Position numbers and translations under genes: made by a program
Source: Aspidiotus rigidus
Taxonomy: Eukaryota > Arthropoda > Insecta > Hemiptera > Diaspididae
Length of the DNA stretch: 64,000 bases
Direction: 5' to 3'
Assembly: GCA_035079385.1 (NCBI GenBank)
Contig: JAVHKY010000056.1
Span: forward strand, 496,001-560,000
In this document: one piece after another, positions 45,326 to 56,110 of the stretch
Numbering within the stretch: position 1 is the stretch's first letter
Layout of the letters: every line of letters starts with the position of its first letter
Notes under the pieces: generated by a model
The model's input: the letters and a program-made list of their open reading frames with translations, nothing else
What the model was told of the DNA's origin: nothing
The model's database searches: none

Positions 45326-47390
45326 ATGAGAGTTCATCGCGCGAGTTCCCACCAGCCATTCAGCGAGTCCGTCGAAACAAAAATCGGGAACATGCATCAG
45401 AATACAAATCGGAAAGAGAATGAGGATGTCGAGGAAACATGGAGGAACATCAAGACAGCAATAACAGAGGTTCAACCCGAGAATCTGAAACCGCCGGATA
45501 ACAAGATGAGAAAGAATTGGATGACGGAAGAAATAATAAAAGTGATGGACGAAAGACGAATTGCCAAACAAGACCTAACCAAATATAGAGAGAACTAAAC
45601 AGAAACATACATAAAGCGTGCAAAGAAGCCAAAGAGAAATGGTGGTCTGAAAAATGCGCGGAAATCGAGGAATTACAGACAAGGCACGACTCATTTAACC
45701 TACATAAAAAGGTTACAGAAGTCGCTGGCAGGTATAGGAAATACCACACAAATTTCCTGAAAGATGCAAACAATGTGGAGATGATTGCAGAAGAAAAATT
45801 AAAGCACCGGAGAGAATATACTCAAGCGCTTTTCCATGATGACCGTAGAAAACCAGATATGAAAACATCTGCGGAAGAAGGACTGCCTGTCACTAGAAGC
45901 GAGGTGATGGATGTAATCAAATGTCAAAAAAATAATAAGGCCCCAGGCCCAGACGACATCCACGCCGAGATATTAAAAATAATGGCGGAAAGTGATGGTG
46001 TAGGCATATCAAAACTAACCAACATGTTCAATAAAACAGTATAGGACGAATACTGGAAGACTGGCTGAAATCAATTTTCGTCACGTTCCCCAAAAAAGCA
46101 AGAGCGGAGAAATGCGTAGTCTAATGTCACATGTCCTAAAAACATTCATACGTATCATCCATACAAGAATCTACCGCGCATGCGAAGAGCAAATGAGTAA
46201 CACGCAGTTTGGCTTTAGAGGAGGCGTTGGTACCAGAGAAGCACTGTTCTCCATCAACGTACTTATCCAGCGTTGCCGAGACATGAATGTTGACGTGCAC
46301 GCCTGTTTCATCAACTACCGCAAGGCATTCGACACAGTTATAATGGAAAATTGATCGAGATCGTAAATAGAATTGGGATAGACAAACACGACATTCGCAT
46401 CATTACAGAGCTATATTGGTCTCAAATAGCCGTCGTAAAGGTGGGAAATGCATTATCTGAAGCAGCCGAAATCAAACGTGGTGTACGGCAGGGATGCGTA
46501 CTGTCTCCACTCTTATTTAATATCTACGCCGAAACAATATTCAAAGAAGCCATGAATGAACAGACAGGTAGCATTGACATCAATAGCGCCGTAGTTAACA
46601 ACATCCGCTACACAGATGACACTGTAATACTTGCTGAGAACCAAGCGGACTTACAGAAGATGTTGGACGATGTCGTGGCCCGTAGTGAGGAACGTGGCCT
46701 ATCTTTGAACATAGCAAAGACTAAGGGGTTGTGTTCTCAAAAAAACACGTAGATTTGTCGTTAACAGTTCGTGGCGTGAATGTGGAACAGACCACCAGCT
46801 TCAAATACCTTGGTACCAACCTGAACGAGACCTACGACAACAGTCGGGAAATCCGCTCAAGGATTGAGCAGGCAAGAACCACTTTTTTCAGCATGAGGAA
46901 TCTGTTTATAGTAGATCGGAACTGAGTCTTGACCTTCGACTAAGAATGCTGCGATGCTACGTTCTATCAACACTACTGTACGGGTGCGAATGCTGGACGC
47001 TGGGCCCCACTTTATAGAAAAAACTGGAGGCGTTGGAAATGTACTTCTACAGAAGAATGCTGCGTATCTCATGGACGAAAAAAATAAGCACTGTAGAAGT
47101 TCTGCAGAAAATGCAAAAGAACCCTGAGCTCTTATCCACTACAATATCTGGGGCATATCATGCGTGGCGATAGGTACAAAATAATGCGTGTCATCATCGA
47201 GGACCGAATCGCCGGAAAACGATCTGCAGGAAGAAGACAGAATTCCTGGATGAAGGATATACGACGCTGGCTCGGGTGCTCGTCACGGGGAATATTTCGT
47301 AAGGCTGTCTCAAGAATCCGAACAGCCATATGGATGGGCAACCTTTGAAAAAAGAAGGCGATAAGAGGAAGAAGAAGAAGTTTATGTATG
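45326..47390 (+). pseudogene. Non-LTR retrotransposon reverse transcriptase, frame-broken
   Basis: Pre-RT linker (MTEEIIKVMDERRIAKQD ... KEAKEKWWSEKCAEIEEL), then KNNKAPGPDDIHAEILK (finger), SNTQFGFRGGVGTREALFSI (motif 2a), HACFINYRKAFDTV (motif A), GVRQGCVLSPLLFNIYAE (motif B) and IRYTDDTVILAEN (motif C: TDD instead of ADD). FKYLGTNLNE and LSTLLYGCECWTL (thumb) and RRMLRISWTKKISTVEVL (C-terminal) follow. At least five frame breaks or stops. No endonuclease domain is present at the 5' side. The 3' end has (GAAGAA)-type repeats at about 47370-47382, as in CR1/L2-related groups, but the clade is not certain. Confidence 0.85.
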
Positions 47391-47900
47391 CTATCTTTAT
47401 AATAGCTTTGCTTTGTACTGAGAGTGCATATCAACGTAGCTAGTATAAACCAGGCATACATTAGTATACTGTATAAAAGGAGCTAGTCAGTTTTTGTTAT
47501 ACTAGACCATGCCCCCCCCCCCCAAAATAAAACAAAAACTATTAGCTTGAAATATTCTAAGCTGGGCTTATACTAGACCAGGGAGGTGGACCGAAGAGGG
47601 GAGCGAACAAGCGGAGCGAGTGAGCTACCCAAAAGCTATTAGCTTGAAATATTCCAAATATTCCAAAGTAGACTTTTACTAGACCATCCCCCCAAAAGCC
47701 AGTTGCTTGAAATGTCCTGAAGTACAATCATACTGAAGCCAGAAGTAGGCGAACGAGCGGAGCGAGTGAGCCTCTCGAAAGCTATCGAAGTAGACTTATA
47801 GTCCAAGAAGGGGGTTTACTCGCGTGTGGAGAACAAGAAGGTGGTACTCCCAGATCAAGCAAAGCAAGCATGACAAAGACGTACTCGTATACCACCTTAT
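47391..47900. repeat. Dispersed repeat, right part, with 'gcggagcgagtgag' words
   Basis: Continuation of the tactag repeat. Two blocks contain CGAACAAGCGGAGCGAGTGA or the variant CGAACGAGCGGAGCGAGTGA, each next to AAAGCTATTAGCTTGAAATA-like text. Confidence 0.55.
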
Positions 47901-47924
47901 AAAAGACATGAAACATGATTTTCA

Positions 47925-48192
47925 TTTAGTTGGCTACGCCAGAACATTTTTTTCTTCTTTCCTGACGTTCCACACTTGTTAAAATTATTGAGAAATTGGC
48001 TAGTGGATTGCGGTTTCACATTACAAGATGGGCAAATTGTGGACAACGAACCTCTTCACGCCCTTTTTACCGTTAGTTTATGAAGAGCTTACAGTAGCAC
48101 AAAAGTTGTCAGAGAATCACTTGAATTGTAAAAAAGGTCAGCGGCAAAATGTGAAATTGGCAGCACAACTATTATCACGAACTGTTGGTACG
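47925..48192 (+). pseudogene. P-element transposase fragment
   Basis: The + strand reads FFPDVPHLLKLLRNWLVDCG then FTLQDGQIVDNEPLHALF, which is the P-transposase/THAP9 block 'D.PHLLK..RN.LL..GF'. After a frame break (TGA) it continues ELTVAQKLSENHLNCKKGQR then QNVKLAAQLLSRTV, the next conserved block 'L...H.......Q.VKLA.QL.S'. It is cut at the left end of the MULE. No remainder was recognised on the other side. Confidence 0.75.
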
Positions 48193-48330
48193 GTTACCCG
48201 ACGTTTTCCCGAATGAATTTTCCCGAACGACAACACCCCGAATATCAAAATCCCCGAAAACGTTTTTCCCGAAGACATGTTTCCCCGAATGACAAAGTGC
48301 CCGAATGTAAAAATTCCCGAATATCTGAAG
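48190..48330 (+). repeat. Left subterminal array of CCCGAA motifs
   Basis: Eight exact CCCGAA hexamers spaced about 12-20 bases apart, all in one orientation. Likely binding sites for the FLYWCH domain of the encoded transposase (inference). Confidence 0.8.
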
Positions 48331-48467
48331 TTGTTATTGAGTTAATATTCCGTGATGTATTGAGTCAGTAGTCCGTGAAATACGGCCTGTCGAAACGTTT
48401 GGTGTCTTGATGCTGAGCGAAAAGGAAATATCGCTTCCATGGAAATGAAAGCGAATAGTGGAGGTAA

Positions 48468-50036
48468 GTGCACGGCGTTGTATGTCTCACTTACGTCCAA
48501 AAAGTTGCAGCGGTAACAATGGAAGGGAAAATAGTAGCCGGTAAACTGCATTTAGCAGGTTTCATATACGTCCGTTCAAAAGTCCACAAGTCAAGAGTAT
48601 ACTGGGATTGCAAGAATGTAAGAGTGGGCCACTGTAAAGCCCGTGCTGTTACAACAGAGCCGACCGCAACTGGAGTTGTACAAGTCTTCAAAGGGCCAAG
48701 CGATTCACCCCATACCCACGCGCCTAATCGCGAAGAACAGGAAGCAGAGGAATTAACGCAGAACGTTAAGGCTGAGGCCCTCGCTCACCCTGAACGGGCC
48801 CCGTCTGTCATACTGCGTGATGCAATCACGAGTGTCGGGCCAGCGGTACTGAGTGAGTTACCGGAGCAGGCAGCGTTGGTGAGGACAATTTGTCGGACCC
48901 GGAGGGCTGAAATGCCAGCCAACCCCAAGAAGCTTCGTGACCTTACTGAGCTACCCAGGCAATACGAGGACACATTAGCTGGTGAAAGGTTTTTGTTACA
49001 CGACTCTGGACCTGAAGAAGAAGTAGATGAGGAAGACGACTTTGAAGTCGAATTTGAAGATGATCGTAGCAATCGCGTTCTAGTTTTTGCGACACGAAGG
49101 AACGTGGAACTTCTTTGCAACAGCCCGACGTGGTATTTAGATGGAACGTTTCGCACAGCGCCAACCATTCTTGTGCAGATATTTACCGTATTAGGGTTGG
49201 TGCAAAGAAATATTCCAATCGGCGAAGGTGTGGCCCTACCAATGGTATTCGCGCTACTGCCCGGAAAGCAGGAAATGCTGTACACCGAAGTGTTGCAAGC
49301 GGTGAAGAGTGCGGTACAACGGTTCCGGATCAACGCGTGCATACCAACGACACTCATCACGGACTTCGAGATCGGCATCATAAATGCCAGCAGAAAAGTG
49401 TTTCCCGGAGTTTCAGTAACCGCATGCAGTTTTCATCTTGGACAATCGCTCTACAGAAGAATCCAAGAGAAAGGGCTTGCAGTACAATACAACAATCCTC
49501 TTGAGCGTACATTCAAACAAGTTTCTCATATGATCTTAGCTTTAGCGTACGTACCCGTCCCCGATGTCCAAACTGCATACGATCTACTGCGAAATGAGTG
49601 TCCTCACGACTTGTTACCGATCATTGATTACTTTGGGGAGACATATGTGATGGATAAACCTCGACGAGGTAGACGTCGTGCTGTACGTCCACGGTACGAA
49701 CCGATGCTGTGGAACCAATATGCAGCCGCAGTAAACAAGACTTCAAGAACGAATAACAATAGTGAAGGGTGGCACAACCGTTTTCGCATAATTGTCGCGA
49801 AACATCACCCCGACCTATTTGCTGCAATCACGGAGTTTCAAAAGGAACAATCTTTCGTAGAAACGTGTGTGGCGGAACTGGCACTGGGCAAGCGTGTGAA
49901 AGTCATGCCCAGGAAAAAATGGATTGAATTACAAGATAGAATAATGGGCATAGCTGCTAATTACCTAACCTACAAAAATGTTGATGACATCATCGGATAC
50001 CTCCGTAACATTGCTCATAATATCCGCTGTACATAA
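48468..50036 (+). CDS. MULE transposase with FLYWCH zinc finger, intact
   Basis: A 522-codon uninterrupted frame. The N-terminus (about residues 25-86) is a FLYWCH-type zinc finger: GFIYVRSKVHKSRVYWDCKN, HCKARA and SPHTHAPN supply the aromatic residues and the C/C/H/H ligands; it would bind DNA. An acidic linker spans about 183-200. The MULE catalytic domain follows: TWYLDGTFRTAP (Asp225), LPMVFALLPGKQEMLY, TTLITDFEIGIINA (Asp299) and ACSFHLGQSLYRRIQ (the C-x2-H block). A third acidic residue is expected downstream. RTNNNSEGWHNRF and the AKHHPDLF...FQKEQ tail follow. A second Met at codon 18 (48519) may be the real start because homologous starts lie just before the FLYWCH unit. Known role: cut-and-paste transposition. 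Lack of damage suggests a recent arrival. Confidence 0.92.
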   Translation: MHGVVCLTYVQKVAAVTMEGKIVAGKLHLAGFIYVRSKVHKSRVYWDCKNVRVGHCKARAVTTEPTATGVVQVFKGPSDSPHTHAPNREEQEAEELTQNVKAEALAHPERAPSVILRDAITSVGPAVLSELPEQAALVRTICRTRRAEMPANPKKLRDLTELPRQYEDTLAGERFLLHDSGPEEEVDEEDDFEVEFEDDRSNRVLVFATRRNVELLCNSPTWYLDGTFRTAPTILVQIFTVLGLVQRNIPIGEGVALPMVFALLPGKQEMLYTEVLQAVKSAVQRFRINACIPTTLITDFEIGIINASRKVFPGVSVTACSFHLGQSLYRRIQEKGLAVQYNNPLERTFKQVSHMILALAYVPVPDVQTAYDLLRNECPHDLLPIIDYFGETYVMDKPRRGRRRAVRPRYEPMLWNQYAAAVNKTSRTNNNSEGWHNRFRIIVAKHHPDLFAAITEFQKEQSFVETCVAELALGKRVKVMPRKKWIELQDRIMGIAANYLTYKNVDDIIGYLRNIAHNIRCT

Positions 50037-50089
50037 TAATCTGAGAATAAACAATTTTTCGCGTAAGTTGTCATTCGTTGTTTGTTTGG

Positions 50090-50222
50090 GATTCGGGTGA
50101 ATTCGGGATTATTGAAATTCAGGATTTTGACGTTCGGGAACACGTAGTTCGGGGAAATAAATATTCGGGAATTTCTTCATTCGAGATTTCGTCATTCGGG
50201 GAAACGGATTCGGGTATATGTC
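50090..50222 (-). repeat. Right subterminal array of TTCGGG motifs
   Basis: Seven exact TTCGGG words, the reverse orientation of the left array, as expected for inverted subterminal repeats. Confidence 0.8.
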
Positions 50223-50236
50223 ACGGTACCTACATG

Positions 50237-51590
50237 GATAGATTTCCTTTAACGTGATGTGTCCTGGAAGATTAATTATGAGTAGAAAAATTTTGACTGT
50301 AATTTCTTCCATGAATTATTTAGATATGTGCTAACTTCTTTCCTTATGAACCAATTGGCCCTTTGGAACGATTACTACCCGATTGGCACCAAGCATCAAA
50401 TTTTTTTGCCCCTATAATTTCTGTTGTCATTGGCTGTTGGTAGTTACCGTAGATTAAGTTCCCTTCGAACCCAAGAAATGGGACCTGTTCTACAGTACGT
50501 CACCACGGATACGTATGCTAAATCCGCCGAAGGGGGGGGGGGGAGGATAGAAAAATGGATTGACTCTGTTCAAAAAGTCAACGTCTGGGTAAATTGTATA
50601 GATTTGTAGATTTTGTCTCCATTTTATCCTATGTATTGTAAATGTCATTTCATTATCATTATTATCATTATCATCATTATTATTACTCGCATTATTATAT
50701 TTTTTGTGTTCTTCTCTTATTTCCTTCTTCATTATTAGCAATTAAAGTAGTTTTCTAATATTTACATATCTTTGTAACTCGTATCTATTTTTCCAATACA
50801 GTTGAAAATATAATAAGTTGAGCATGTTGTGTACCTACATTCGCTAGATTTTGTCACGTGATAAGTATTAGTTTTCCATGTTTCAAAAATGTTATAATTT
50901 CTCTAGTGAACTGAGGCAGGTTTGCCCTCCGCATTATATGCGATTAGAGTGAAGTACAAGTGACATTAGTTGAAGTACTAACGTGTATGAACGAAACCCG
51001 TGCAGTTTTTTAAGGAATGCCACAGGGGGGAGCTGACATCACCAGACCCCCTCTCGAGTATACGTGTTCTAGTGAAGCACTAACGATAGGGATTGAAGCA
51101 TTAACATGCACAAACGATGCACAAACAATTCATTCAAAAATTTGGTACAAAAATCAATTTAGGAGCAGCCGTCAACTCGCTACCATAATCTGAGATGGAG
51201 TGAGTGTAAGGGTCACAAATTTGAAGCTCCTCGCTTCTACACTTGACATAAGCCCGACTGTGAGACTCAATGGTGCTAAATGTAATTCGAATGGTATTCT
51301 TGTTGCAGGTACCTAAATGATTATCAACTCATTAATTTTTGTTTTTCTTCTTAAGTTATAAGATTAAATTTCAAAAATTCGAAAATTAATTTATTTTTCG
51401 AAACTTTTTCATCAAAATAAATTTTATGTCTCGACATTCAAGAATTGGAAAAAATCCCTTGAAATGAACGACGTTTAGTTTGGAAGTTTTGAGCTGCAGT
51501 AATGACGGAAGAAATATTTTTTAAAGCTAATCTTGAATAATTATTTCATTGCTTTTCGAACGAGTAACTACATTTAATTGAATTAATCAG
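50237..51590. other. No recognisable gene; ATT/ATC microsatellite and poly(G)
   Basis: A G-run near 50531 and an (ATT/ATC)n tract at 50650-50700. The rest is AT-rich with no supported features. Confidence 0.5.
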
Positions 51591-51759
51591 GTTTTACAAA
51601 TTACGGTTGAGCACATCAGGAGAGGGATACTCCAAAGAAAAACACAAGTCAGAAAAACCCCAGAAAGTTCCCTCGACGAATACATTTCCTCTAAACGCGA
51701 AAGGACAAATACTCCGAAGGGAGAGTAAACTATGCAAACCGCAGAAAAAATATATAAAC

Positions 51760-51797
51760 GACGAGCGCTTTCGGTTAATAAACCATTTTCAAGCCTG
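51760..51797 (-). ncRNA. Hammerhead-like relic downstream of the PLE
   Basis: On the minus strand GGCTTGAAAATGGTTTATT then AACCGAAAGCGCTCGTC. GGTT and AACC can pair as stem II before GAAAG; the upstream core CUUGAAAA differs from CUGANGA. Position next to PLE ends supports homology to PLE hammerheads, but this is degenerate. Confidence 0.3.
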
Positions 51798-51837
51798 AAA
51801 TGAAAGCAACTGACGAACGGAAGAGGAGAACAAGGTA

Positions 51838-52640
51838 TTAAGATTGGCCAAACGAGAAAACGCGGTGTGAATCATAAACCAGTTCAATCAGGCCATCTCC
51901 TGGAATGTACGAGTTAGGTACAGTAATGCCATCGGTGTTGAGATGACGCATTATCTCTATATGCTCGAGGGCGATGCGCTTACGGTAGGAATTCTCCTTA
52001 TGGAGGAGCTTTTCGGATCCCTCACGGAAGCTCTGGACACTGTTTATTAAATGATCAGTAAAAACTGACTCCCTTAAGTGTCCCTTATTCCAAGACTTCA
52101 AGTGCTCAGCTGCTCCAACTTTCATTTGGTGGCTGGTCTCGCCAATATAAAAGCCTCCACAATCCCTACATTCCAACTTATAAACACCACTCCTCTCACC
52201 AATGGGTATGGGGTCCTTCAGCCTCACGAACAACCCCTTAATTGTGGTAGAGTTGTAAAACGCGGGTCTGAAGCCAAACGAGTGGAGGGCCCGACCTAAT
52301 TGGAGGGAGAACTTCCCCAGTAAAAGGAGACTGATCCAACGCAAACGACGACCACGGATCGTGTCTCGGGGGAGGGAGGCGGTGGAATCAAGAATGCTCC
52401 TTGTAACTTTCCTCCGAACTATCATGTCAACATCGACCTTGACCCCATTCACTCTGGCCAGGTGTTTTATTGTGAGTAATTCTTTTTTGAAAGCAGAATG
52501 ACTCAAAGGAATACGAGTCAGTCTGTGAACAAGGCTATGAAAGGCAGCCATCTTATGGGCAACAGGACCGAACGAACCTCCGTGGACTAAAACATCGGTC
52601 GTAGTATCTTTCCTGTAAATTCCAAACTTATGGATACAGT
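51838..52640 (-). pseudogene. PLE RT C-terminal linker and GIY-YIG endonuclease
   Basis: After a stop that breaks the frame at about 52655, the sequence continues KFGIYRKDTTTDVLVHGGS then MAAFHSLVHRLTRIPLSHSA, the 'YRK.T.TD..........KMA....L..RL...PL' block. The linker leads to SGVYKLECRDCGGFYIGETS, HQMKVGAAEHLKSWN, the GIY-YIG domain with the PLE-specific CxxC. It ends VYDSHRVFSFGQS at 51838. A 237-codon open stretch shows it is moderately well preserved. Known role: endonuclease for target nicking. Confidence 0.85.
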
Positions 52641-53297
52641 CTATTATAGAGATCTATAAATCCAAAAAGTTAATGGAAAATACCCCTATTTCCAACGTAA
52701 ATTTGATGGAGGGGTACCAGGAATTGAGATACCTCAGAAACTCACCAAGGAGATCTGGGGGACCAGTCCAGGTGCATGGAACGTCATCAACGTACCTGTG
52801 CCAATAGTGAATATGATTAAGTAACACCTGGTTCGAGGAAAAGAGGTCAAGTTCAAACTTAGACATGAAAATTTTGGAGATGAGAGAGTCTAAAGGTAAT
52901 CCAATAGGGATCCCTACTTCATCAGGGAATTCGAAAAATTTCCCTTCAAACTTACAGTATAGTTGGGGGACCAGCAAATATTCAGAAGATCGAAAAATTC
53001 ATGAAGCTGAAAGTGAGGAATGTTGGCTTTGACGAGTAGCTCACCCATACGTTGGATAGTAGCAGCCCTAGGAATATTCGGGAACAAACCAAAAACATCA
53101 AAAGAGCAGATGGTCGTTCCCGGGGGAAGACTTACACCCTTCAGGACGTCAGTTACAGAGGCCGAATTCAAGACCGAATCAGGAGATTCAAAATCAACGC
53201 GATTTGTGAACCGACGGTCCAGGAATTTGGCAAGGAGGTAGGTGGAGGATGAGATGAAAGACACAACGGGTCGCATCGGGGTATTGTTCTCATGCAC
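52640..53297 (-). pseudogene. PLE reverse transcriptase, one frame break
   Basis: NTPMRPVVSFISSSTYLLAK, then PPGTTICSFDVFGLFPNIPR (motif A, 'FDV..LF.NIP'). After a frame change comes QLYCKFEGKFFEFPDEVGIP, IGLPLDSLISKIFMSKFE (motif B region; the canonical GSPLSP is changed to GLPLDS). Then HYWHRYVDDVPCTW (motif C, YVDD kept) and KFTLEIGVFSINFLDL (post-C 'FLDL'). Confidence 0.8.
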
Positions 53298-53339
53298 TTT
53301 ACTCTCCCTTCGGAGTATTGTCCTTTCGCGTTTATTATG

Positions 53340-54070
53340 GATAGCTGTAACTTGGAGGAACGGATTCGTTTAACATTTCCTCTACTTTAACTGATTAATT
53401 AAATCAATTTTTTATTTATAGTAGGTACCGACCTCATTCGGTGATCAATATTATAATCATTTTACAAATTTTCAGGAATTTTTTCGGTAGGTAATGCAAT
53501 TTTTTAGTAATAAGTTTAAGAATGTTTTTATTATAGATAATTTTCCGACGTCTTACTTAAATAGGTCAATTTTTCGAACATTATTCTTTTCTATATTAGT
53601 TTGTCTACGTGTAATAGAATTTTGATCATTTTGGATTTCTTCAATTGTGATTTGTCAGCACGGTACTTGGGTGGCATATCTGAGATATTGCACCACAAAT
53701 TTATAGTCAAGGGCACCGAAGAATGGTCGGCATATGGGATCAGGTGGCAACCGGATTGCGTATAATGAAGGCTCGATATTATTTAGAAAGAAGGACTTAG
53801 TCAGCATTAGATGATTACCTATGATTTTTTTGGCGTCACCTCTAGGTGACAGGGTGGGACTACTATGTTATCGTTCAGTGTATCTGACTGGTCGTTATGT
53901 ACGGAATGTAAATGTAGTTTGTATTCATACCCAGACCAAAATAAGGGGCCACCATTTTTGAATGTTGAATACCTTACCTGGATTGGGTATCACTGAAAGC
54001 AAAGGTGTAATGAAAACTACCAAATTAATTGAGAAAAGATTCCCCAAGATTCTAGTGCAGCAAATCTAAG
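53340..54070. other. No recognisable gene
   Basis: AT-rich. No coding or clear repeat structure seen. Confidence 0.45.
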
Positions 54071-54427
54071 GGAAAAAATAAATTGACCGCCATTGAAAAG
54101 GGGTATGAACGACATATTTTCATTGTCAAAAAAGTAGTACTTAGCGCCTTTTTGTTATCGAAATGACGACAACATGTACACGTCAGATGATGTTGAAATA
54201 GCGACAATTCCAAACATGCAAAAAATGAGAATGCAAAAAATATAAATGAATATTTTTCTATCAGAGCAGCGTAGGTACCTAGGTAACTGAAATGAAAGAA
54301 AAGAGCAGTTGTTGTACTTTGCGTGTGTCTACTCGTACCTGTACTCTTCTAATGCGCGTTCGACATCTAATCGTTATTACGAGTGCTTTCTTTCGAATTA
54401 TTGTGATTATTTTGTGATCGGTCTTTT

Positions 54428-54820
54428 ATGGAGTCAGAGTCTGAAATGTACGATTCGGAGTCGGAATACACTTATGTTGACGATTTTAATGAAAGTGAAT
54501 CAGAAGATGAAGTTTATACACCACCAACCAAGAGGAAACGTTCTGCAAATCGTGTATGGCTAAAAGAGGCTGAATTTGAAACGTCAGACGAAGCTGAAAA
54601 ATCAGTGAACAGTGTACTATGGAAAAAATCGTCTACAAAAAAAACTGAAGCTGGGGTTAGAGTGGAGTTTCGATGTGCCTCCGGCAAATATCGTACAAGT
54701 GAGTGTCCAGTGGGGATGTATTTGATGTACCATGCTACAAGTAGCTGCGTGTCCGTATTAAAAAGCTTTAGTTATTCAATGAGTACTGCAACTGCCCTAA
54801 TTTTTTACTCTCATTTGTAA
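54428..54820 (+). pseudogene. MULE-type N-terminal DNA-binding fragment
   Basis: A 130-codon frame. An acidic/serine start (MESESEMYDSESEYTYVDDF) is followed by a basic patch TPPTKRKRSANRVWLKEAEF. The domain then reads ETSDEAEKSVNSVLWKKSST, GVRVEFRCASGKYRTSECPV and GMYLMYHATSSCVSV. The 'RC..G.Y..S.C....YL.YH......V' pattern resembles the zinc-binding N-terminal unit of insect MULE proteins. The catalytic part is absent. The downstream 200 bp repeats TTTTGGCG/TGGCGTT words, as in subterminal regions. Confidence 0.55.
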
Positions 54821-54834
54821 CTCATAGGTACCTA

Positions 54835-55020
54835 AATTGGCGTTTTATCTTTCATTTTGGCGTTCGCCGTTTTTTTTCTCGTTTTAAAATATATAAATAT
54901 CGTTCCATCACCATATTTCCCGTGATTCACTTTTATTTCCTGGTCGGCGTTTATTTTGGCGTGCCTCATTTTCAAATGGCGCTAACGGATATCATTTTGT
55001 CGTTCCTTCCGCATTTTTTG
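54835..55020. repeat. GGCG-word array next to the MULE fragment
   Basis: Words such as TTGGCGTTTTATC, CATTTTGGCGTTCGCCG, TCGGCGTTTATTTTGGCGTG and AAATGGCGC are reiterated. This is a candidate right subterminal region; the left partner near 54.08 kb (ACCGCCATTGAAAAG) is weak. Confidence 0.4.
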
Positions 55021-55129
55021 TCGGGCCGAAAAATCCTACCCCAAATCTAATAATTAAAATTTGATGAATTCATCTATCCGTATCATCAATTATGAGTAAA
55101 CTATCCGTAGTTAAGTAAATTTTTGAACT

Positions 55130-55330
55130 CTTCATCCCAAAAACTTGGCAAATTGGTTAATTCTTGGCACATTTTGGTCCTTTACTCCGCTCACAAAAGC
55201 CATACAAAGTTCGTTCTAGACTCAAATTGTAGATAAAATTGATATACAAATTTTGTGCATGTCCTAACGTTCAACGCTAGTGCGCTAGAACAAATTTACG
55301 GCAAAATCCTATTCAACAGGTACATAATAT
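55130..55330. repeat. Single arm of the 13.0-13.6 kb foldback repeat
   Basis: TTCTTGGCACATTTTGGTCC, then ACAAATTTTGT, CATGT, and GCTAGAACAAATTTA in the same order as 13395-13560. Confidence 0.6.
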
Positions 55331-55639
55331 CTTTTTGACTCAACTTGTGTAGGAAAAACTATGACGAGAGTGTATGGTAGTATGCACTGAACCCTGTATT
55401 TTTTTACCAAGAGGTGCAGAAAATAGAATTGCTGACGAAGCATAGAAATAATTGCCCAATACAATCACTTTTATGACACAAAACAGTAAAAAGTACTACG
55501 GTACTGAATCTAATTTACTCGGCATTTGAATAAAAACCACTGCACAATTTGTAGAAGTACCGCGACGGTGACGCACATTTTTACACTGCAGACTACACCC
55601 GTGTGTGTTTTGAACTCGGAAACGAAAATATGAAAACGT

Positions 55640-55830
55640 GTATTTGCACAATAATTACAATTCAAAAGCAAGGCGCGATGGTGGAAGCCTTTGAAGAAAG
55701 AAAAGGGAGCTAGTACCAGCGATTTTCGCCATCAGAAGGGCCAAACGATTTTCGTTCGGACGATTTTCGCAAAGAGAGAGACAGCAAGGATTTTTGCCGA
55801 AAGGGAGAGAGCAACGATTTTCGCAAGTAA
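55640..55830. repeat. Cluster of CGATTTTCG words
   Basis: The words CGATTTTCGCC, CGATTTTCGTTCGGA, CGATTTTCGCAAAGAG and CGATTTTCGCAAG recur within 150 bp, with AGAGAGAG spacers. Possible subterminal repeat of an unidentified transposon; no partner array found. Confidence 0.4.
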
Positions 55831-55924
55831 CTTCCACCGTAAATGATTTTCTTAATAATAGAATTGAGTTGCACGCCCCGACAAGGAATTGGGGGACCTA
55901 TTGAATTACCTACTTTAATTTGAT

Positions 55925-56110
55925 TTTACAATTAAATATAATCCAGAGATCTAGCTTACAAGCAGATTGTCTCTCTCGTAATCCAGTCTTGGAGCCCTTA
56001 GAGGCTAATTTAGAAGAATGTTTACACCCTTTGAAAATCACCCGCGTATGCGTTCACGACGGCGCAGCGTTAATTTTTTGTAAATATGAAAATACGTTCG
56101 TGAGGTGATA
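55925..56110 (+). pseudogene. Gypsy-type pol fragment (end of RNase H)
   Basis: A frame of 62 codons with SSLQADCLSRNPVLEP, the 'VADALSRNP' block that closes the RT/RNase H domain in many Ty3/Gypsy polyproteins. Both sides are truncated. Confidence 0.6.

Larger units (their letters stand above)
48188..50231 (+). mobile_element. Full-length MULE with CCCGAA subterminal arrays
   Basis: Terminal regions are inverted: ACCCGACGTTTTCCCGAATGA at the left against the complement of TCATTCGGGGAAACGGATTC at the right, with GGTAC outermost on both. The left 150 bp has eight CCCGAA words and the right 150 bp seven TTCGGG words. Between them is one intact transposase gene. The element cuts into a P-transposase fragment. 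A clear 9-bp duplication was not found, so exact ends are uncertain by several bases. Confidence 0.75.
51690..53335 (-). mobile_element. Penelope-like element with RT and GIY-YIG, ends inverted
   Basis: Minus strand. The segment GTTTACTCTCCCTTCGGAGT at 51.70-51.74 kb (minus) reappears on the + strand at 53.29-53.32 kb (TTTACTCTCCCTTCGGAGTA), so short inverted copies flank the coding region. Coding runs from about 53297 down to 51838. A hammerhead-like text lies just downstream. Confidence 0.8.

Noticed and set aside
48785..49381. 198-codon minus-strand frame inside the MULE transposase
   Set aside because: Shadow of the real + strand gene; serine-rich low-complexity translation.
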